From NCBI GenBank assembly GCA_030427505.1, contig JAUICH010000004.1, positions 62,001-126,000 of the forward strand: DNA of 64,000 bases, read 5' to 3'. Positions 44,212 to 53,588 of this stretch are shown here, piece after piece. The position numbers and the translations under genes are program-made. A model generated the notes under the pieces. It worked only from the letters and a program-made list of their open reading frames with translations. It was not told where the DNA came from and did no database searches. The stretch is from Verrucomicrobiia bacterium (lineage in GTDB: Bacteria; Verrucomicrobiota; Verrucomicrobiia; Verrucomicrobiales; DEV007). Positions within the stretch are counted from its first letter, which is position 1; every line of letters starts with the position of its first letter.

Positions 44212-44248
44212 GGCGCGGCGTCTCTTCGGGGCGCCGCGCCTTTTGTTT
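44212..44248 (+). terminator. Rho-independent terminator after the RRM gene
   Basis: GGCGCGGCG (44212-44220) pairs perfectly with CGCCGCGCC (44232-44240) over an 11-nt loop, followed by TTTTGTTT. It separates the RRM gene from miaA, whose ATG is 20 bp further on. Confidence 0.92.
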
Positions 44249-44268
44249 CTCCCCATCCCTTTCGCCAC

Positions 44269-45201
44269 ATGTCTGCCGCCGCCCAGCACGCTTTCTTCAT
44301 CGCCGGTCCCACTGGCTGCGGAAAGTCCGCCGTGGCCCAAGCGCTGGCCAAGGCCTGCGGCAACGGGGAGATCGTGAACGGCGACGCCTTCCAGGTCTAT
44401 CGCGGCCTGGAGGTGCTGACGGCGGCTCCCGCCACGGAGGACCGGGCGCGGACGCCGCACCACCTGTTCGGCATTCTGGAGCCGGAGGAAGAGTTCGACG
44501 TGGCCCGCTACCTGGAGCGGGCCGTTCCCCGCCTGGAGGAAATCGTCCGGCGCGGGGCGAAGCCGCTCATCACCGGTGGCAGCGGGATGTATCTGAAAGC
44601 GCTGACCCACGGCCTGAGCCCCACCCCGCCGGGCGACCTGGCGCTGCGCGCCGCGCTGGAGCCGCTCTCCCTGGAGGAACTGGTCCAGTGGTTGGACACT
44701 TTGGACCCCGAGGGCGCCGCCGCCACGAACCTGAAAAACCGCCGCTATGTGACCCGGGCGCTCGAAATTTGCCTGCTGTCGGGAGAAAAGGTTTCCGTGC
44801 TGAAATCCAGTTGGCAAACCCAGCCCACCGGCATCCGGGGAGTCATCCTGGAGCGGAACCGGGAGGATCTCTACGAACGTATCAACCGGCGGTCCGAGAA
44901 AATGCTGTCGGGCGGAGCTATTGAGGAAGTGGAGGCAGCAGACCACTTCTCCGTGACCGCGTTGAAAGCTATTGGCGTCCCGGAGATCCGGCGGCTATTA
45001 CAGGGCAAAATCAGCCAGGAGGAATGCGCCGCGGCCATCGCCCAGTCCACCCGGCACTATGCAAAGCGCCAGTCCACCTGGTTCCGCCGGGAGCGGGTTT
45101 TCAAAACGATTTGCCTGGAACCGGACGAGACGGCAGAGTCAGCCTGCCGCCGGATTCTAGACCTGTTTCCGGAACTGGCCGAACCCGGTCCCCTGCCCTG
45201 A
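44269..45201 (+). CDS. miaA: tRNA dimethylallyltransferase
   Basis: A 310-residue enzyme that adds the dimethylallyl group to A37 of tRNAs reading UNN codons. The P-loop is IAGPTGCGKSAVAQ, followed by NGDAFQVYRGLEVLTAAP, HHLFGILEPEEEFDVARY and ITGGSGMYLKALTHGL. The C-terminal HYAKRQSTWFRRE block binds tRNA. NGD replaces the more usual NAD or SAD at the catalytic Asp motif, with the Asp itself intact. aroB starts 1 bp after its stop (TGACATG), so the two are translationally coupled. Confidence 0.96.
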   Translation: MSAAAQHAFFIAGPTGCGKSAVAQALAKACGNGEIVNGDAFQVYRGLEVLTAAPATEDRARTPHHLFGILEPEEEFDVARYLERAVPRLEEIVRRGAKPLITGGSGMYLKALTHGLSPTPPGDLALRAALEPLSLEELVQWLDTLDPEGAAATNLKNRRYVTRALEICLLSGEKVSVLKSSWQTQPTGIRGVILERNREDLYERINRRSEKMLSGGAIEEVEAADHFSVTALKAIGVPEIRRLLQGKISQEECAAAIAQSTRHYAKRQSTWFRRERVFKTICLEPDETAESACRRILDLFPELAEPGPLP

Positions 45202-45202
45202 C

Positions 45203-46309
45203 ATGCCCCAAGTAACAGACACCGAAACCGGCACCCGCATCACCGTCGAACTCGGCGACCGCGCCTACGACGTCCTGGTGGGCGAGGGCCTTCTGGCGAG
45301 CGCCGGAACCCAGATCGCCGCCCTGCCGAAAAGCCTGGGCCGCCACTGCGCCCTGATCACCGACCACACGGTGGACGCACTCTACTCGGAGCCCGTCGTG
45401 ACCAGCCTGCGCGCCGCCGGAATCGAAGCGGAAGTTTTCCCCGTCCCACCCGGCGAGGCGTCCAAGTCCATGGATGCCGTGACCGATCTCTGCCGGAAAT
45501 TGCTGCGCGCCGGGTTCGACCGGAAGTCCTTCGTCGTCGCCCTGGGCGGCGGGGTCGTGGGCGACCTGGCGGGTTTCGTCGCCGCCATCTTCCAGCGCGG
45601 CGTGCCTTACGTCCAGATCCCCACCACCGTCGTTTCCCAGGTGGACAGTTCCGTGGGCGGCAAGACCGGCGTCAACACGCCGGAAGGCAAAAATCTCATC
45701 GGCGCCTTTCACCAGCCCCGCCTGGTGCTCGCGGACGTGACCACCCTCTCCTCTCTCCCGGCCCGCGAATACAACGAAGGCTTTGCCGAGATTATCAAGC
45801 ACGCCGCCATCCGGGACGCCGCCATGCTGGACGTCATCCGCGCCCAGGGCCTCTCCCGCGAAAACCTGACGCCCCTCATCGCCCGGAACGTCGCCATCAA
45901 GGCCGCCGTGGTGGAGGAAGACGAAAAGGAAACCACCGGTGTCCGCGCTCACCTGAACTTCGGCCACACTATCGGCCACGGCATCGAAGCCGCCGCCGGC
46001 TACGGCCGCCTCCTCCACGGCGAAGCCATCAGCCTCGGCCTCGCCGCCGCCGCCCGCCTCTCCCACCAGATCGAGGGACTACCTCAAGCTGACGTGGATG
46101 CTCTGATCGATCTGCTGAAAGCCTATCACCTGCCGGTGACGCTGGACGACGACATAACCACGGAGTCCATTCTTTCCGCGATGAAGACGGACAAGAAGTT
46201 TGAGGCGGGGCAGATCCGGTTTGTCTTGCTTAGGACGCTCGGAGATGCGGTGCTTAGCAACAAGCTGTCACACGAGAGTATTATTTCTGAAATTGGATCC
46301 CTTCGGTAG
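45203..46309 (+). CDS. aroB: 3-dehydroquinate synthase
   Basis: A 368-residue enzyme that converts DAHP to 3-dehydroquinate in the shikimate pathway, with NAD and a divalent metal. ALGGGVVGDLAGFVAAIFQRG, PTTVVSQVDSSVGGKTGVN and GKNLIGAFHQP are diagnostic. The metal-binding HTIGHGIEA and HGEAISLG histidines are present. Length is normal. It is coupled to miaA with a 1-bp gap, and the AT-richer unknown gene follows after 66 bp. Confidence 0.97.
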   Translation: MPQVTDTETGTRITVELGDRAYDVLVGEGLLASAGTQIAALPKSLGRHCALITDHTVDALYSEPVVTSLRAAGIEAEVFPVPPGEASKSMDAVTDLCRKLLRAGFDRKSFVVALGGGVVGDLAGFVAAIFQRGVPYVQIPTTVVSQVDSSVGGKTGVNTPEGKNLIGAFHQPRLVLADVTTLSSLPAREYNEGFAEIIKHAAIRDAAMLDVIRAQGLSRENLTPLIARNVAIKAAVVEEDEKETTGVRAHLNFGHTIGHGIEAAAGYGRLLHGEAISLGLAAAARLSHQIEGLPQADVDALIDLLKAYHLPVTLDDDITTESILSAMKTDKKFEAGQIRFVLLRTLGDAVLSNKLSHESIISEIGSLR

Positions 46310-46375
46310 TCGACATTACTACGGTGTTGTTTCGACTCTTTGTCACGACTTGCGGACCAGCTTCCGAATAGTTTC

Positions 46376-47746
46376 ATGGCTGACACAAGACAGACCGTAA
46401 TTTGGGCTCTAGAAATGCGTTGTCCCTTGCGTGACAGTGAGGACTCCTCAGTCTCCCCGTCTTCAGCACGAAACGCGGTCTCACATGCACGCTCCTATTC
46501 GCAAGCCATTAGAGATAAGCAAGATGGATTTGGAAACTATGGAGATGTGCATGTATGGTCCTACACATTTGGAAGCCGTCCTGGAAAACCTAAGGACGGC
46601 GAAGATCCCTGTTACCCTTCTGCCGGGTTTGTCATTTCAAAGGAATTTGAAAAAGTAGGGGGAACGGAAGCGCTATTTCGGATGTGTTTCGCCTGCCAAG
46701 CAAATGTCCGGCCACACGAAATCGCCTCATGTGTCGGTACAGTTTCTCGATGGCCTGACTCGCCCGAAACAGAAGCTCAACTGAAAAACATCATCTCGCG
46801 TCTAGGTCTAGAACACGACGTTGCTGCGGCATTTCCCAAAACCGAGCCCATCTGGTACGGATTGTGGGCTGTTTCACCAGTCCCAGCCGACTCTCTCCGG
46901 GTTTTGAGATTGCTTCTGAAAGAAATTCTCAAAGAAGATCTGGCAGAAACTGACTCATCAAGCTCTGCGGAACATGAACAGTTTCGCGAATTCAGCGCAG
47001 CTATTGGAGCTATAGAGGTAGCCGATACCAGAGGGTTAAAGCTCCATGTAAAACTATTGCCTCGAGGTCACACAGACTTTGGAATCCATACAGTTTTTCC
47101 GCACTGCCCGTTCTGCAGTGCCACCGCAAACGTACAACGGTGGCAACGCAGATATCCCTCGGAACTTCGGTCGTGTGAGGTCTGCGGAACCCAGTTTTCT
47201 CCCGCGGAAACCGCGACTTCCGAAAGAATTGATTGGAGTGGTGATGATCTTCGCGACCTCCTAGGACAGGAGAAATTCGAGCAGTTTGCCAGAGATTATC
47301 TAATTGCAAATGGAGAAGAACCCTCAGATGCCGATGGCATTGTCAAGAAGACTGAAGCGAAAGAAGCGGAGAGAATGGAGCTTTGGCGCAAAAGAGAGGA
47401 ACTTGATCGGCAGCAAGAACGCTACTTGGAAACGAATATTTTTGCCGGACTGAAATGCTTACCGATTCCTCCTTCTCACCTTGATGAAGACGACGATTTT
47501 CCCAACCCCGAAAGCGATTGCACCAGATGGTTTGGCGCCCCAGAAATGTTAATCGTTCTGAACCGGTGTGCGGAACACAATATTAAAGTCGTCATGATGG
47601 AACACTACTCTTCTGACGGCGCAATGGACCGATTCAAAACGAATATCCATGGTTCACCAATCGATCTCCTCCTGAAGTGGCAATCAGAAGGGTGCGCTGA
47701 GAAGTTTCATGCAATCTGTCAGGTTCCTGACTCTCTTGTGAAGTAA
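46376..47746 (+). CDS. Unrecognised protein with zinc-ribbon, AT-richer than its neighbours
   Basis: ATG at 46376 gives 456 residues. I do not recognise the family. A central zinc-ribbon-like element is formed by CPFC and, 23 residues later, CEVC (about residues 246-275). An acidic helical stretch follows (DGIVKKTEAKEAERMELWRK, then REELDRQQERY). There is no signal peptide or membrane segment. Base composition and codon use are visibly less GC-rich than the flanking aroB and dprA genes, and the intergenic DNA is also AT-richer. This points to transfer from elsewhere. An upstream ATG at 46340 would add 12 residues. Confidence 0.75.
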   Translation: MADTRQTVIWALEMRCPLRDSEDSSVSPSSARNAVSHARSYSQAIRDKQDGFGNYGDVHVWSYTFGSRPGKPKDGEDPCYPSAGFVISKEFEKVGGTEALFRMCFACQANVRPHEIASCVGTVSRWPDSPETEAQLKNIISRLGLEHDVAAAFPKTEPIWYGLWAVSPVPADSLRVLRLLLKEILKEDLAETDSSSSAEHEQFREFSAAIGAIEVADTRGLKLHVKLLPRGHTDFGIHTVFPHCPFCSATANVQRWQRRYPSELRSCEVCGTQFSPAETATSERIDWSGDDLRDLLGQEKFEQFARDYLIANGEEPSDADGIVKKTEAKEAERMELWRKREELDRQQERYLETNIFAGLKCLPIPPSHLDEDDDFPNPESDCTRWFGAPEMLIVLNRCAEHNIKVVMMEHYSSDGAMDRFKTNIHGSPIDLLLKWQSEGCAEKFHAICQVPDSLVK

Positions 47747-47814
47747 AGCTCCAGGACAACCATCCCGTCTCGCCATTCCATTTATCTTACTCGCCCCATC
47801 TTTGTACAGTTATC

Positions 47815-48915
47815 ATGACCACCACCGACGCCTACCTCATTCTCAGCCTGCTTCCGAAGATCGGGCCGGTGCGGGTGCGGCGATTGGTGGAGCGGTTCGG
47901 GAGTCCGGAGAGGGTGCTGTCCGCCTCCCGGGCGGAGTTGCGGAAGGTGGAGGGCCTGGGGCCGGAGACGGTGGAGACCGTGGCGTCCTGGGAGGACCAG
48001 GTGGACCTGGAAGCTGAGAAGGGCCTGATTGGGGAATTTGATCTGGAACTCCTCACCTTAGACTCGGAGGACTACCCGCCCCTGCTCCGGGAGATTCATA
48101 GCGCGCCCTTCCTCCTCTACCTGCGGGGCACTTTGGAAAAGCGAGACCGGCATGGCATCGCGGTGGTGGGTTCGCGCCGGGCCACGCACTATGGCACGGA
48201 AGCCACGCGGAAGCTTAGTTTTCAACTGTCCTACGCGGGCGTCACGATAGTGAGCGGCCTGGCGCGGGGAATCGATACCGCCGCGCATGAGGCGGCGCTG
48301 GCGGCGAAGGGGCGCACCATTGCCGTCATCGGCAGCGGGCATGGAGAGCTTTACCCGCCGGAAAACGCGGCCCTGGCGGAACGCATTGCCCAGAACGGCG
48401 CGGTGCTTTCGGAGTTTCCGGTGCGGCAGCGGGCGGACAAGAAGACCTTCCCCCTGCGCAACCGAATCGTCAGCGGCATGTGCCTGGGCACCCTGGTGAC
48501 GGAAGCGCCGGAACACTCGGGCGCACTGATCACCGCGTCCCAGGCTCTGGAACAGGGACGCAATGTATATGCGGTTCCAGGCCCCATCGACCGGCCTAAC
48601 TCCGCTGGTACGAATCGCCTGATCCAGCAGGGCGCAAAGCTGGTGATGGACTCCCGGGACGTGCTGGAGGACCTGGAAATGCTCTTCCCTATTCCTAACG
48701 AAACACCTGATTTCTTCCCTGCAAAACCCGCCACGGATCTCTCGGAAGACGAACTTTCCGTCTACAACGCCATCGAAGATGGCGAGACGGGAATCGATTT
48801 CATCATCGAGAGAAGCGGTTTGCCAAGCGCAAGGGTGTCCTCTACTTTGCTCCGCCTTGAAATGAAACGCCTGGTGAAACAATTGCCAGGAAAGTTTTTC
48901 GTCAAGCTCGTCTAG
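47815..48915 (+). CDS. dprA: DNA-processing protein A
   Basis: A 366-residue DprA/Smf protein that loads RecA on incoming single-stranded DNA in natural transformation. An N-terminal helix-hairpin-helix region (LLPKIGPVRVRRLVERFGSP; KVEGLGPETVETV) precedes the Rossmann-like core with AVVGSRRATHYG, VSGLARGIDTAAHEAAL, AVIGSGHGELYPPEN and FPLRNRIVSG. A C-terminal winged-helix domain (DFIIERSGLPSARVSSTLLR) is present. topB follows 68 bp later, a frequent dprA-topoisomerase pairing, although the enzyme here is of the TopB rather than the TopA type. Confidence 0.96.
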   Translation: MTTTDAYLILSLLPKIGPVRVRRLVERFGSPERVLSASRAELRKVEGLGPETVETVASWEDQVDLEAEKGLIGEFDLELLTLDSEDYPPLLREIHSAPFLLYLRGTLEKRDRHGIAVVGSRRATHYGTEATRKLSFQLSYAGVTIVSGLARGIDTAAHEAALAAKGRTIAVIGSGHGELYPPENAALAERIAQNGAVLSEFPVRQRADKKTFPLRNRIVSGMCLGTLVTEAPEHSGALITASQALEQGRNVYAVPGPIDRPNSAGTNRLIQQGAKLVMDSRDVLEDLEMLFPIPNETPDFFPAKPATDLSEDELSVYNAIEDGETGIDFIIERSGLPSARVSSTLLRLEMKRLVKQLPGKFFVKLV

Positions 48916-48983
48916 CTCCCATTAATTGGGGAGAACCACACCCTTCTAAAGAGTATTGACACGCCGTTGACCATCCTTCGCCC

Positions 48984-51554
48984 ATGGCCAAAACCCTGAT
49001 TATTGCTGAGAAACCCAGTGTCGCCAACGATTTGGCCCGCGCCCTTTCCACCCGTTCCTCGATCGGGAAGTTTCAGAAAGAGAAAGACTATTTCGAGAAC
49101 GAGCACTACGTCATCTCGTCCGCCATCGGGCATTTGGTGGAGCAGAAACTGCCGACCCTGCCCAACGGGAAGACCCTGCCCTGGAAGTTCGAGAATCTGC
49201 CGATTCTCCCCGACGAGTTCGAATTGCAGCCCATCGACGGCAGTAAAGCTCGCCTGAACCTCCTGATCCGCCTCATGAAGCGGAAGGACGTGAGCGAAGT
49301 GGTCAACGCCTGTGACGCCGGGCGCGAGGGGGAACTGATCTTTCGCTACATCATGAAGATGGCGAAGGTGGACAAGCCGGTGCTCCGGCTCTGGATGCAG
49401 TCCATGACCATCCAGTCCATCCTGGACGCCTTCGACCACCTGCGGAAGAACGAGGACATGGAGCCGCTGGCGGACGCGGCGGTCTGCCGGTCGGAGAGCG
49501 ACTGGCTGGTGGGCATCAATTCCACCCGGGCCATGACGGCCTACAATTCCAAGTACGGCGGCTTTAACAAGACGCCCGTCGGCCGGGTGCAGACCCCTAC
49601 CCTGGCGCTCATGGTGGAGCGGGAAATGGAGATCGCGGAATTCGAACCGCGCACCTACTACGCGGTGCAGGGCGACTTCAAGGTGGAGGCCGGGAACTAC
49701 CTGGGGCGCTGGTTTGACGAAAATTTCAAAAAGGACGAGTCCGACACCCACGCCCGCGCCGACCGCATCTGGGACAAGGAGGCGGCCTATGCCATCCAGG
49801 CCCGGTGCCAGGGAAAGACGGCGGAGGTCACCGAAAAGAAACGGCCCGCCAAGCAGGCGCCGCCCCTGCTCTATGACCTGACCAGCCTGCAGCGCGAAGC
49901 GAACGGCCGCTTCGGCTTCAGCGCCCGGCGCACCCTGCAACTGGCCCAGGCTCTCTACGAGCGGCACAAGGCCGTGACCTACCCGAGAACAGACTCCCGC
50001 TACCTCCCCGATGACTACATCGGCACGGCATCCGGAAGCCTGCGCCAGATCTCACAGGGCAGTTCTCCGGTATTGGGAAACTTATCAGGATTCGCCGCGA
50101 AGGTGCTGGACCAGAAGTGGGTGCACCCTAACAAACGCATCTTCAATGGCGCGAAGGTCAGCGATCACTTTGCCATTATCCCCACCGGGCAGATTCCCAA
50201 CAAGCTGGACGAAGCCGAGCAGAAGCTCTACGACATGATCTCCCGCCGCTTTGTGGCGGTCTTTTATCCCACCGCGGAATTTGAAGTGACCACGCGGATC
50301 TCCCGTATTGGAGAGGACGCTTTCCAGTCAAACGGCAAGGTGCTGGTGGTTCCCGGCTGGCTGGAAGTCTACGGAAAGAACGCGGAAGCCGCGGAAGGCA
50401 ATGGCAGCGACGACAAGAACGGAAAAACCCTCGTGGCCGTGAAGCCGGGCGAAGATGCCCTGGCGGAGAATGTGGACGTGGAGGAGCGCGAAACCAAACC
50501 GCCGCCGCGCTATAATGAGTCCACCCTGCTTTCCGGCATGGAAACCGCCGGAAAACGGGTCGATGACGAAGAGCTTCGCGAAGCAATGAGCGAACGCGGC
50601 CTGGGCACGCCGGCCACGCGGGCTGCCATTATCGAGGGCCTCATTCAGGACAAATACGTGACCCGCAATGGGCGGGATTTCGTCGTAAACAACCGCGGCA
50701 TCCGCCTCATCGAGCAGCTCCGCGAGATGAAGATAGACATCCTCGCCTCGCCCGAAATGACGGGCGAATGGGAGTACAAGCTGAAGCAGATGGAGCACAA
50801 CCACTTTCAGCGCCCGCTCTTCATGAACGAGATCCGGGAACTGACGGAAAATGTGGTTCAGACCGCGAAAGACTACGCCCGCTCCGCCCTGGAGAAAGAA
50901 TATCCACCCTTCCCCGTGCCCTGCCCCGTCTGCGGCGCGCCGGAACTGGCCCAGGACGATGGCCGCTATAAGTGCGCCCAGCCGGACTGCAATTTCAGCC
51001 TGTCCAAAGTCGTCGCCAGCCGCCCGCTTTCGGAAGAGGAGGCGAAACAACTCATCACGACCCGGCATGTGGGACCGCTGGAGGGCTTTCTGAGCCGGTT
51101 CCGGGAACCCTTCGACGCTGCCCTGGAACTCGTGGAAGACAAAAAGGCCGGCCTGAAAGCCAGTTTCGTGTTCGAAAAGACAGACGCCGAGCGGACCGAG
51201 GAAGACTCCATCAGCGAGGAAAATCGCCTCTGCCCCTGCCCAGCATGCGGCAAAGGCCACATTTACGACACTCCCGTGTCCTACGTCTGCGACCAGCGCG
51301 TGGCGGGCAATGGATGCAAAGCGCGCCTCAGCAAAGAGTTGTGCAAGTTTGAAATTCCCCGCGAGCAGGCGATCAAGTTCTTCAAGGACGGCAAGACGGA
51401 TTTCATCGACAAGTTCATCTCGAAGAAAGGCCGCCCCTTCACCGCTCGCCTGGTTTGTAATCCAAAAGGAAAGCGGATCATGAACTGGGAGTTCCAGCCC
51501 AAGGAGAAGAAGCCAGCCGCCAAGAAAAAGGCTCCCGCGCAGAAAGAGGCTTAA
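48984..51554 (+). CDS. topB: DNA topoisomerase III (type IA)
   Basis: An 856-residue type IA topoisomerase. The toprim part starts KTLIIAEKPSVANDLARAL, with VVNACDAGREGELIFRYI. SDWLVGINSTRAMTAYN and GRVQTPTLALMVERE are core blocks. The catalytic tyrosine lies in TYPRTDSRYLPDDY (about 333). The C-terminal third has zinc-finger-like pairs (CPVCGAPELAQDDGRYKC; CPCPACGKGHIYDT) and ends in a basic Lys/Ala tail. It can decatenate DNA and resolve recombination intermediates. Length and motifs fit TopB rather than TopA. Confidence 0.95.
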   Translation: MAKTLIIAEKPSVANDLARALSTRSSIGKFQKEKDYFENEHYVISSAIGHLVEQKLPTLPNGKTLPWKFENLPILPDEFELQPIDGSKARLNLLIRLMKRKDVSEVVNACDAGREGELIFRYIMKMAKVDKPVLRLWMQSMTIQSILDAFDHLRKNEDMEPLADAAVCRSESDWLVGINSTRAMTAYNSKYGGFNKTPVGRVQTPTLALMVEREMEIAEFEPRTYYAVQGDFKVEAGNYLGRWFDENFKKDESDTHARADRIWDKEAAYAIQARCQGKTAEVTEKKRPAKQAPPLLYDLTSLQREANGRFGFSARRTLQLAQALYERHKAVTYPRTDSRYLPDDYIGTASGSLRQISQGSSPVLGNLSGFAAKVLDQKWVHPNKRIFNGAKVSDHFAIIPTGQIPNKLDEAEQKLYDMISRRFVAVFYPTAEFEVTTRISRIGEDAFQSNGKVLVVPGWLEVYGKNAEAAEGNGSDDKNGKTLVAVKPGEDALAENVDVEERETKPPPRYNESTLLSGMETAGKRVDDEELREAMSERGLGTPATRAAIIEGLIQDKYVTRNGRDFVVNNRGIRLIEQLREMKIDILASPEMTGEWEYKLKQMEHNHFQRPLFMNEIRELTENVVQTAKDYARSALEKEYPPFPVPCPVCGAPELAQDDGRYKCAQPDCNFSLSKVVASRPLSEEEAKQLITTRHVGPLEGFLSRFREPFDAALELVEDKKAGLKASFVFEKTDAERTEEDSISEENRLCPCPACGKGHIYDTPVSYVCDQRVAGNGCKARLSKELCKFEIPREQAIKFFKDGKTDFIDKFISKKGRPFTARLVCNPKGKRIMNWEFQPKEKKPAAKKKAPAQKEA

Positions 51555-51744
51555 CCGTTCTGAATTTCCCGCGGCGGCCCGCCGAATCCCGGCTTTAGCG
51601 GTATTTCACCCGTTCCTCTCCTGAGCGGCAGGGATTTGCGTAGCCTCGTGTTTGCCGCCACCCGGCAAGCCGGAAACCCGGTCAAGGCAGCGCGCCGCCA
51701 GCGCGGCTCAGAAAATTGGGTCCAGGCTTCTAATTTGGAGGAAA

Positions 51745-51760
51745 AAACTATATCTTGTGG
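51745..51760 (+). promoter_or_regulatory. NrdR-box-like sequence upstream of nrdR
   Basis: AAACTATATCTTGTGG matches 13 of 16 positions of the NrdR box consensus ACACWATATATWGTGT. It lies about 57 bp upstream of the chosen nrdR start. NrdR boxes normally occur in pairs and I see no convincing second copy, so this may be chance or a degenerate autoregulatory site. Confidence 0.35.
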
Positions 51761-51816
51761 CGTTTTAGCAATTGACGCCCCAAGATATTGTTGCGATTCT
51801 CACCCCTGAGACTCAA

Positions 51817-52314
51817 ATGCGCTGTCTAAAGTGTCATAGCCTGGAGGACAAAGTCATCGATTCCCGGATGAGCAAGGATGGGCTTTCCATCCGCCGCCGC
51901 CGGGAGTGCCTGGACTGTGGATACCGCTACACCACCTACGAACAGGTGGAACGGCATGACCTGCGAGTCATCAAGCGAGATGGCGCCCGGGAGCCCTTTC
52001 GCCGGGACAAGCTGCTCGACGGCATGCTGAAGGCCTGCGAAAAGCGCCCGGTAGACATCGACACCCTGGAAAACGCCGCCATGGATATCGAAAACGAGCT
52101 GCGGAATGAGGGCCTGAAAGAGGTCCCCTCCAAAGCCATCGGTCCCTTGGTGATGCACAAACTGAAGAACATCGATCCCGTGGCCTTTGTCCGCTACGCG
52201 TCAGTCTATCGTCAGTTCCAAGAGGTCGGCGAATTCATCGAAGAGATCCAGTCTCTGGAGAACCAGCCGCTCAGTGACAGACTGCAACGGGAGCTTTTCC
52301 CGTCAAAATCGTAA
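51817..52314 (+). CDS. nrdR: Transcriptional repressor NrdR
   Basis: ATG at 51817 gives 165 residues, the normal size. The N-terminal zinc ribbon is MRCLKCHSLEDKVIDSR with RRRRECLDCGYRYTTYE. An ATP-cone follows (LRVIKRDGAREPFRRDKLLDGMLKACEKRP, residues about 50-140). NrdR senses dATP/ATP and represses ribonucleotide reductase genes. An upstream TTG start at 51772 would add 15 residues before the zinc ribbon, which family members lack. The next two genes follow closely on the same strand. Confidence 0.95.
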   Translation: MRCLKCHSLEDKVIDSRMSKDGLSIRRRRECLDCGYRYTTYEQVERHDLRVIKRDGAREPFRRDKLLDGMLKACEKRPVDIDTLENAAMDIENELRNEGLKEVPSKAIGPLVMHKLKNIDPVAFVRYASVYRQFQEVGEFIEEIQSLENQPLSDRLQRELFPSKS

Positions 52315-52368
52315 CAACAATCTCCACCCCAACACCCTCTCCTTCGTCCCACAACAACACCGCGTTCC

Positions 52369-52929
52369 ATGATTGCCCTGCCTGCCCGATTGCCCATGAT
52401 CCAACTCAGCCAAGACCAGGTCGCCGCCTGCGAACCGGACTGGCTGCTCCGCACCCTCCAGAATGCCACGAAAGGCACTTCCATTCCCGAGTGGCTAGCG
52501 AACGACGTCCTGCGAGGCGTACTGTTTTATCTTCAGGAGAATTTCGATGGGAGCGTCATCGGCGTGAATGAGCTCTTCGACCGCCTGCGCCGCAGCCTGC
52601 AATCCGTGGGTCTGAAAGAGGTGGCCGAGAATCTGCCCACGACACCTCCCCCGGTCCGCATTTCCCTGACGGATCTGGCCCGGCGGGCCGGCACGGGCTA
52701 CGAGCTGGCGTTTTTCAGTCTTCTGGAAGATCAGGTCCGCCAGGCCGCCCACGGTGGCGCGCAGAAGCTGCACTGCTACGGGCTGCGGAAGTGCGTCAAA
52801 CAATTGGCCGCCCGGCAGCGCTGGAACCGGCGGTGCGAACGGCTCCAGACGGAAATCATGCGCTTCCTGCAGGATCAATTCAGCCGCCTGAGCACGACAC
52901 AGCCGGAGTTGGCCCTTGCCATCAACTGA
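52369..52929 (+). CDS. Conserved-looking helical protein, unknown function
   Basis: A 186-residue soluble protein, mainly helical, with no signal peptide. Recognisable stretches are SIPEWLANDVLRGVLFYLQE near the start and LHCYGLRKCVKQLAARQRWN near the end. The basic C-terminal half may contact nucleic acid or a partner. I do not recognise the family. It lies 54 bp after nrdR and 47 bp before the HIT gene, all on the same strand, so it could share their transcript. Confidence 0.7.
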   Translation: MIALPARLPMIQLSQDQVAACEPDWLLRTLQNATKGTSIPEWLANDVLRGVLFYLQENFDGSVIGVNELFDRLRRSLQSVGLKEVAENLPTTPPPVRISLTDLARRAGTGYELAFFSLLEDQVRQAAHGGAQKLHCYGLRKCVKQLAARQRWNRRCERLQTEIMRFLQDQFSRLSTTQPELALAIN

Positions 52930-52976
52930 GGGTGCGGTGAAGAGTAAGGGGAGCGTATCTTTCCTTTCCAGAAATC

Positions 52977-53348
52977 ATGCCTGGCGAAACTTCCTCCTCC
53001 CCCACCATTTTTGAAAGAATCATGGCCGGAGAAATTCCGGCCGAACTCGTGCACGAAGACGAAGTGTGCATTGCCTTCCGGGACATCAGTCCCCAAGCGC
53101 CCACCCACGTCCTGATTGTGCCGCGAAAAGTGATTCCCCGGGTGGGAGAGGCCACGGCGGACGATCAGGCCACGCTGGGTCACCTGCTGCTGACAGCGGG
53201 AAAAGTCGCTGAAAAACTGGGCGTGACAGACACCGAGAACGAAGGCTTTCGCCTGGTTATCAATCACGGCCGGAACGGTGGAGAATCCGTTCCCCACCTG
53301 CACGTCCACCTGCTGGCGGGACGCCTCCTGGAGTGGCCTCCTGGTTAA
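52977..53348 (+). CDS. HIT-family hydrolase (HinT-like)
   Basis: A 123-residue histidine-triad protein of the HinT branch, which hydrolyses nucleoside phosphoramidates. TIFERIMAGEIPAELVHEDE and FRDISPQAPTHVLIVPRK are typical. NHGRNGGESVPHLHVHLLAGR holds the H-x-H-x-H active site. Length is normal with about 8 extra residues at the start. It is followed 165 bp later by tRNA-Asn. Confidence 0.95.
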   Translation: MPGETSSSPTIFERIMAGEIPAELVHEDEVCIAFRDISPQAPTHVLIVPRKVIPRVGEATADDQATLGHLLLTAGKVAEKLGVTDTENEGFRLVINHGRNGGESVPHLHVHLLAGRLLEWPPG

Positions 53349-53513
53349 GGACTCGCTGGTTTCGAAAGTCTTCAGGAGAGGTTAAAAAATCCGCTTGCAA
53401 TCCCCCGCCTGAGCCCCCACATTCCGACTCCCTCGTTTGCCCCGCTCCGCGGCACCTTCGCCCGCAAAACCCCAGCGGACAATCGGTGGAAAAACCAGTC
53501 CTTTTAGGCAAAA

Positions 53514-53588
53514 TCCTGCGTAGCTCAGCGGTAGAGCGGGTGGCTGTTAACCACTAGGTCGTTGGTTCGAATCCAACCGCAGGAGCCA
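53514..53588 (+). tRNA. tRNA-Asn (anticodon GTT)
   Basis: The acceptor TCCTGCG pairs perfectly with CGCAGGA. The D arm is GCTC-AGCGGTA-GAGC. The anticodon stem GGTGG/CCACT has loop CTGTTAA giving anticodon GTT. The T arm is GTTGG-TTCGAAT-CCAAC. The discriminator is G73, and CCA is encoded at 53586-53588, unlike the tRNA-Leu in this window. Confidence 0.97.
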
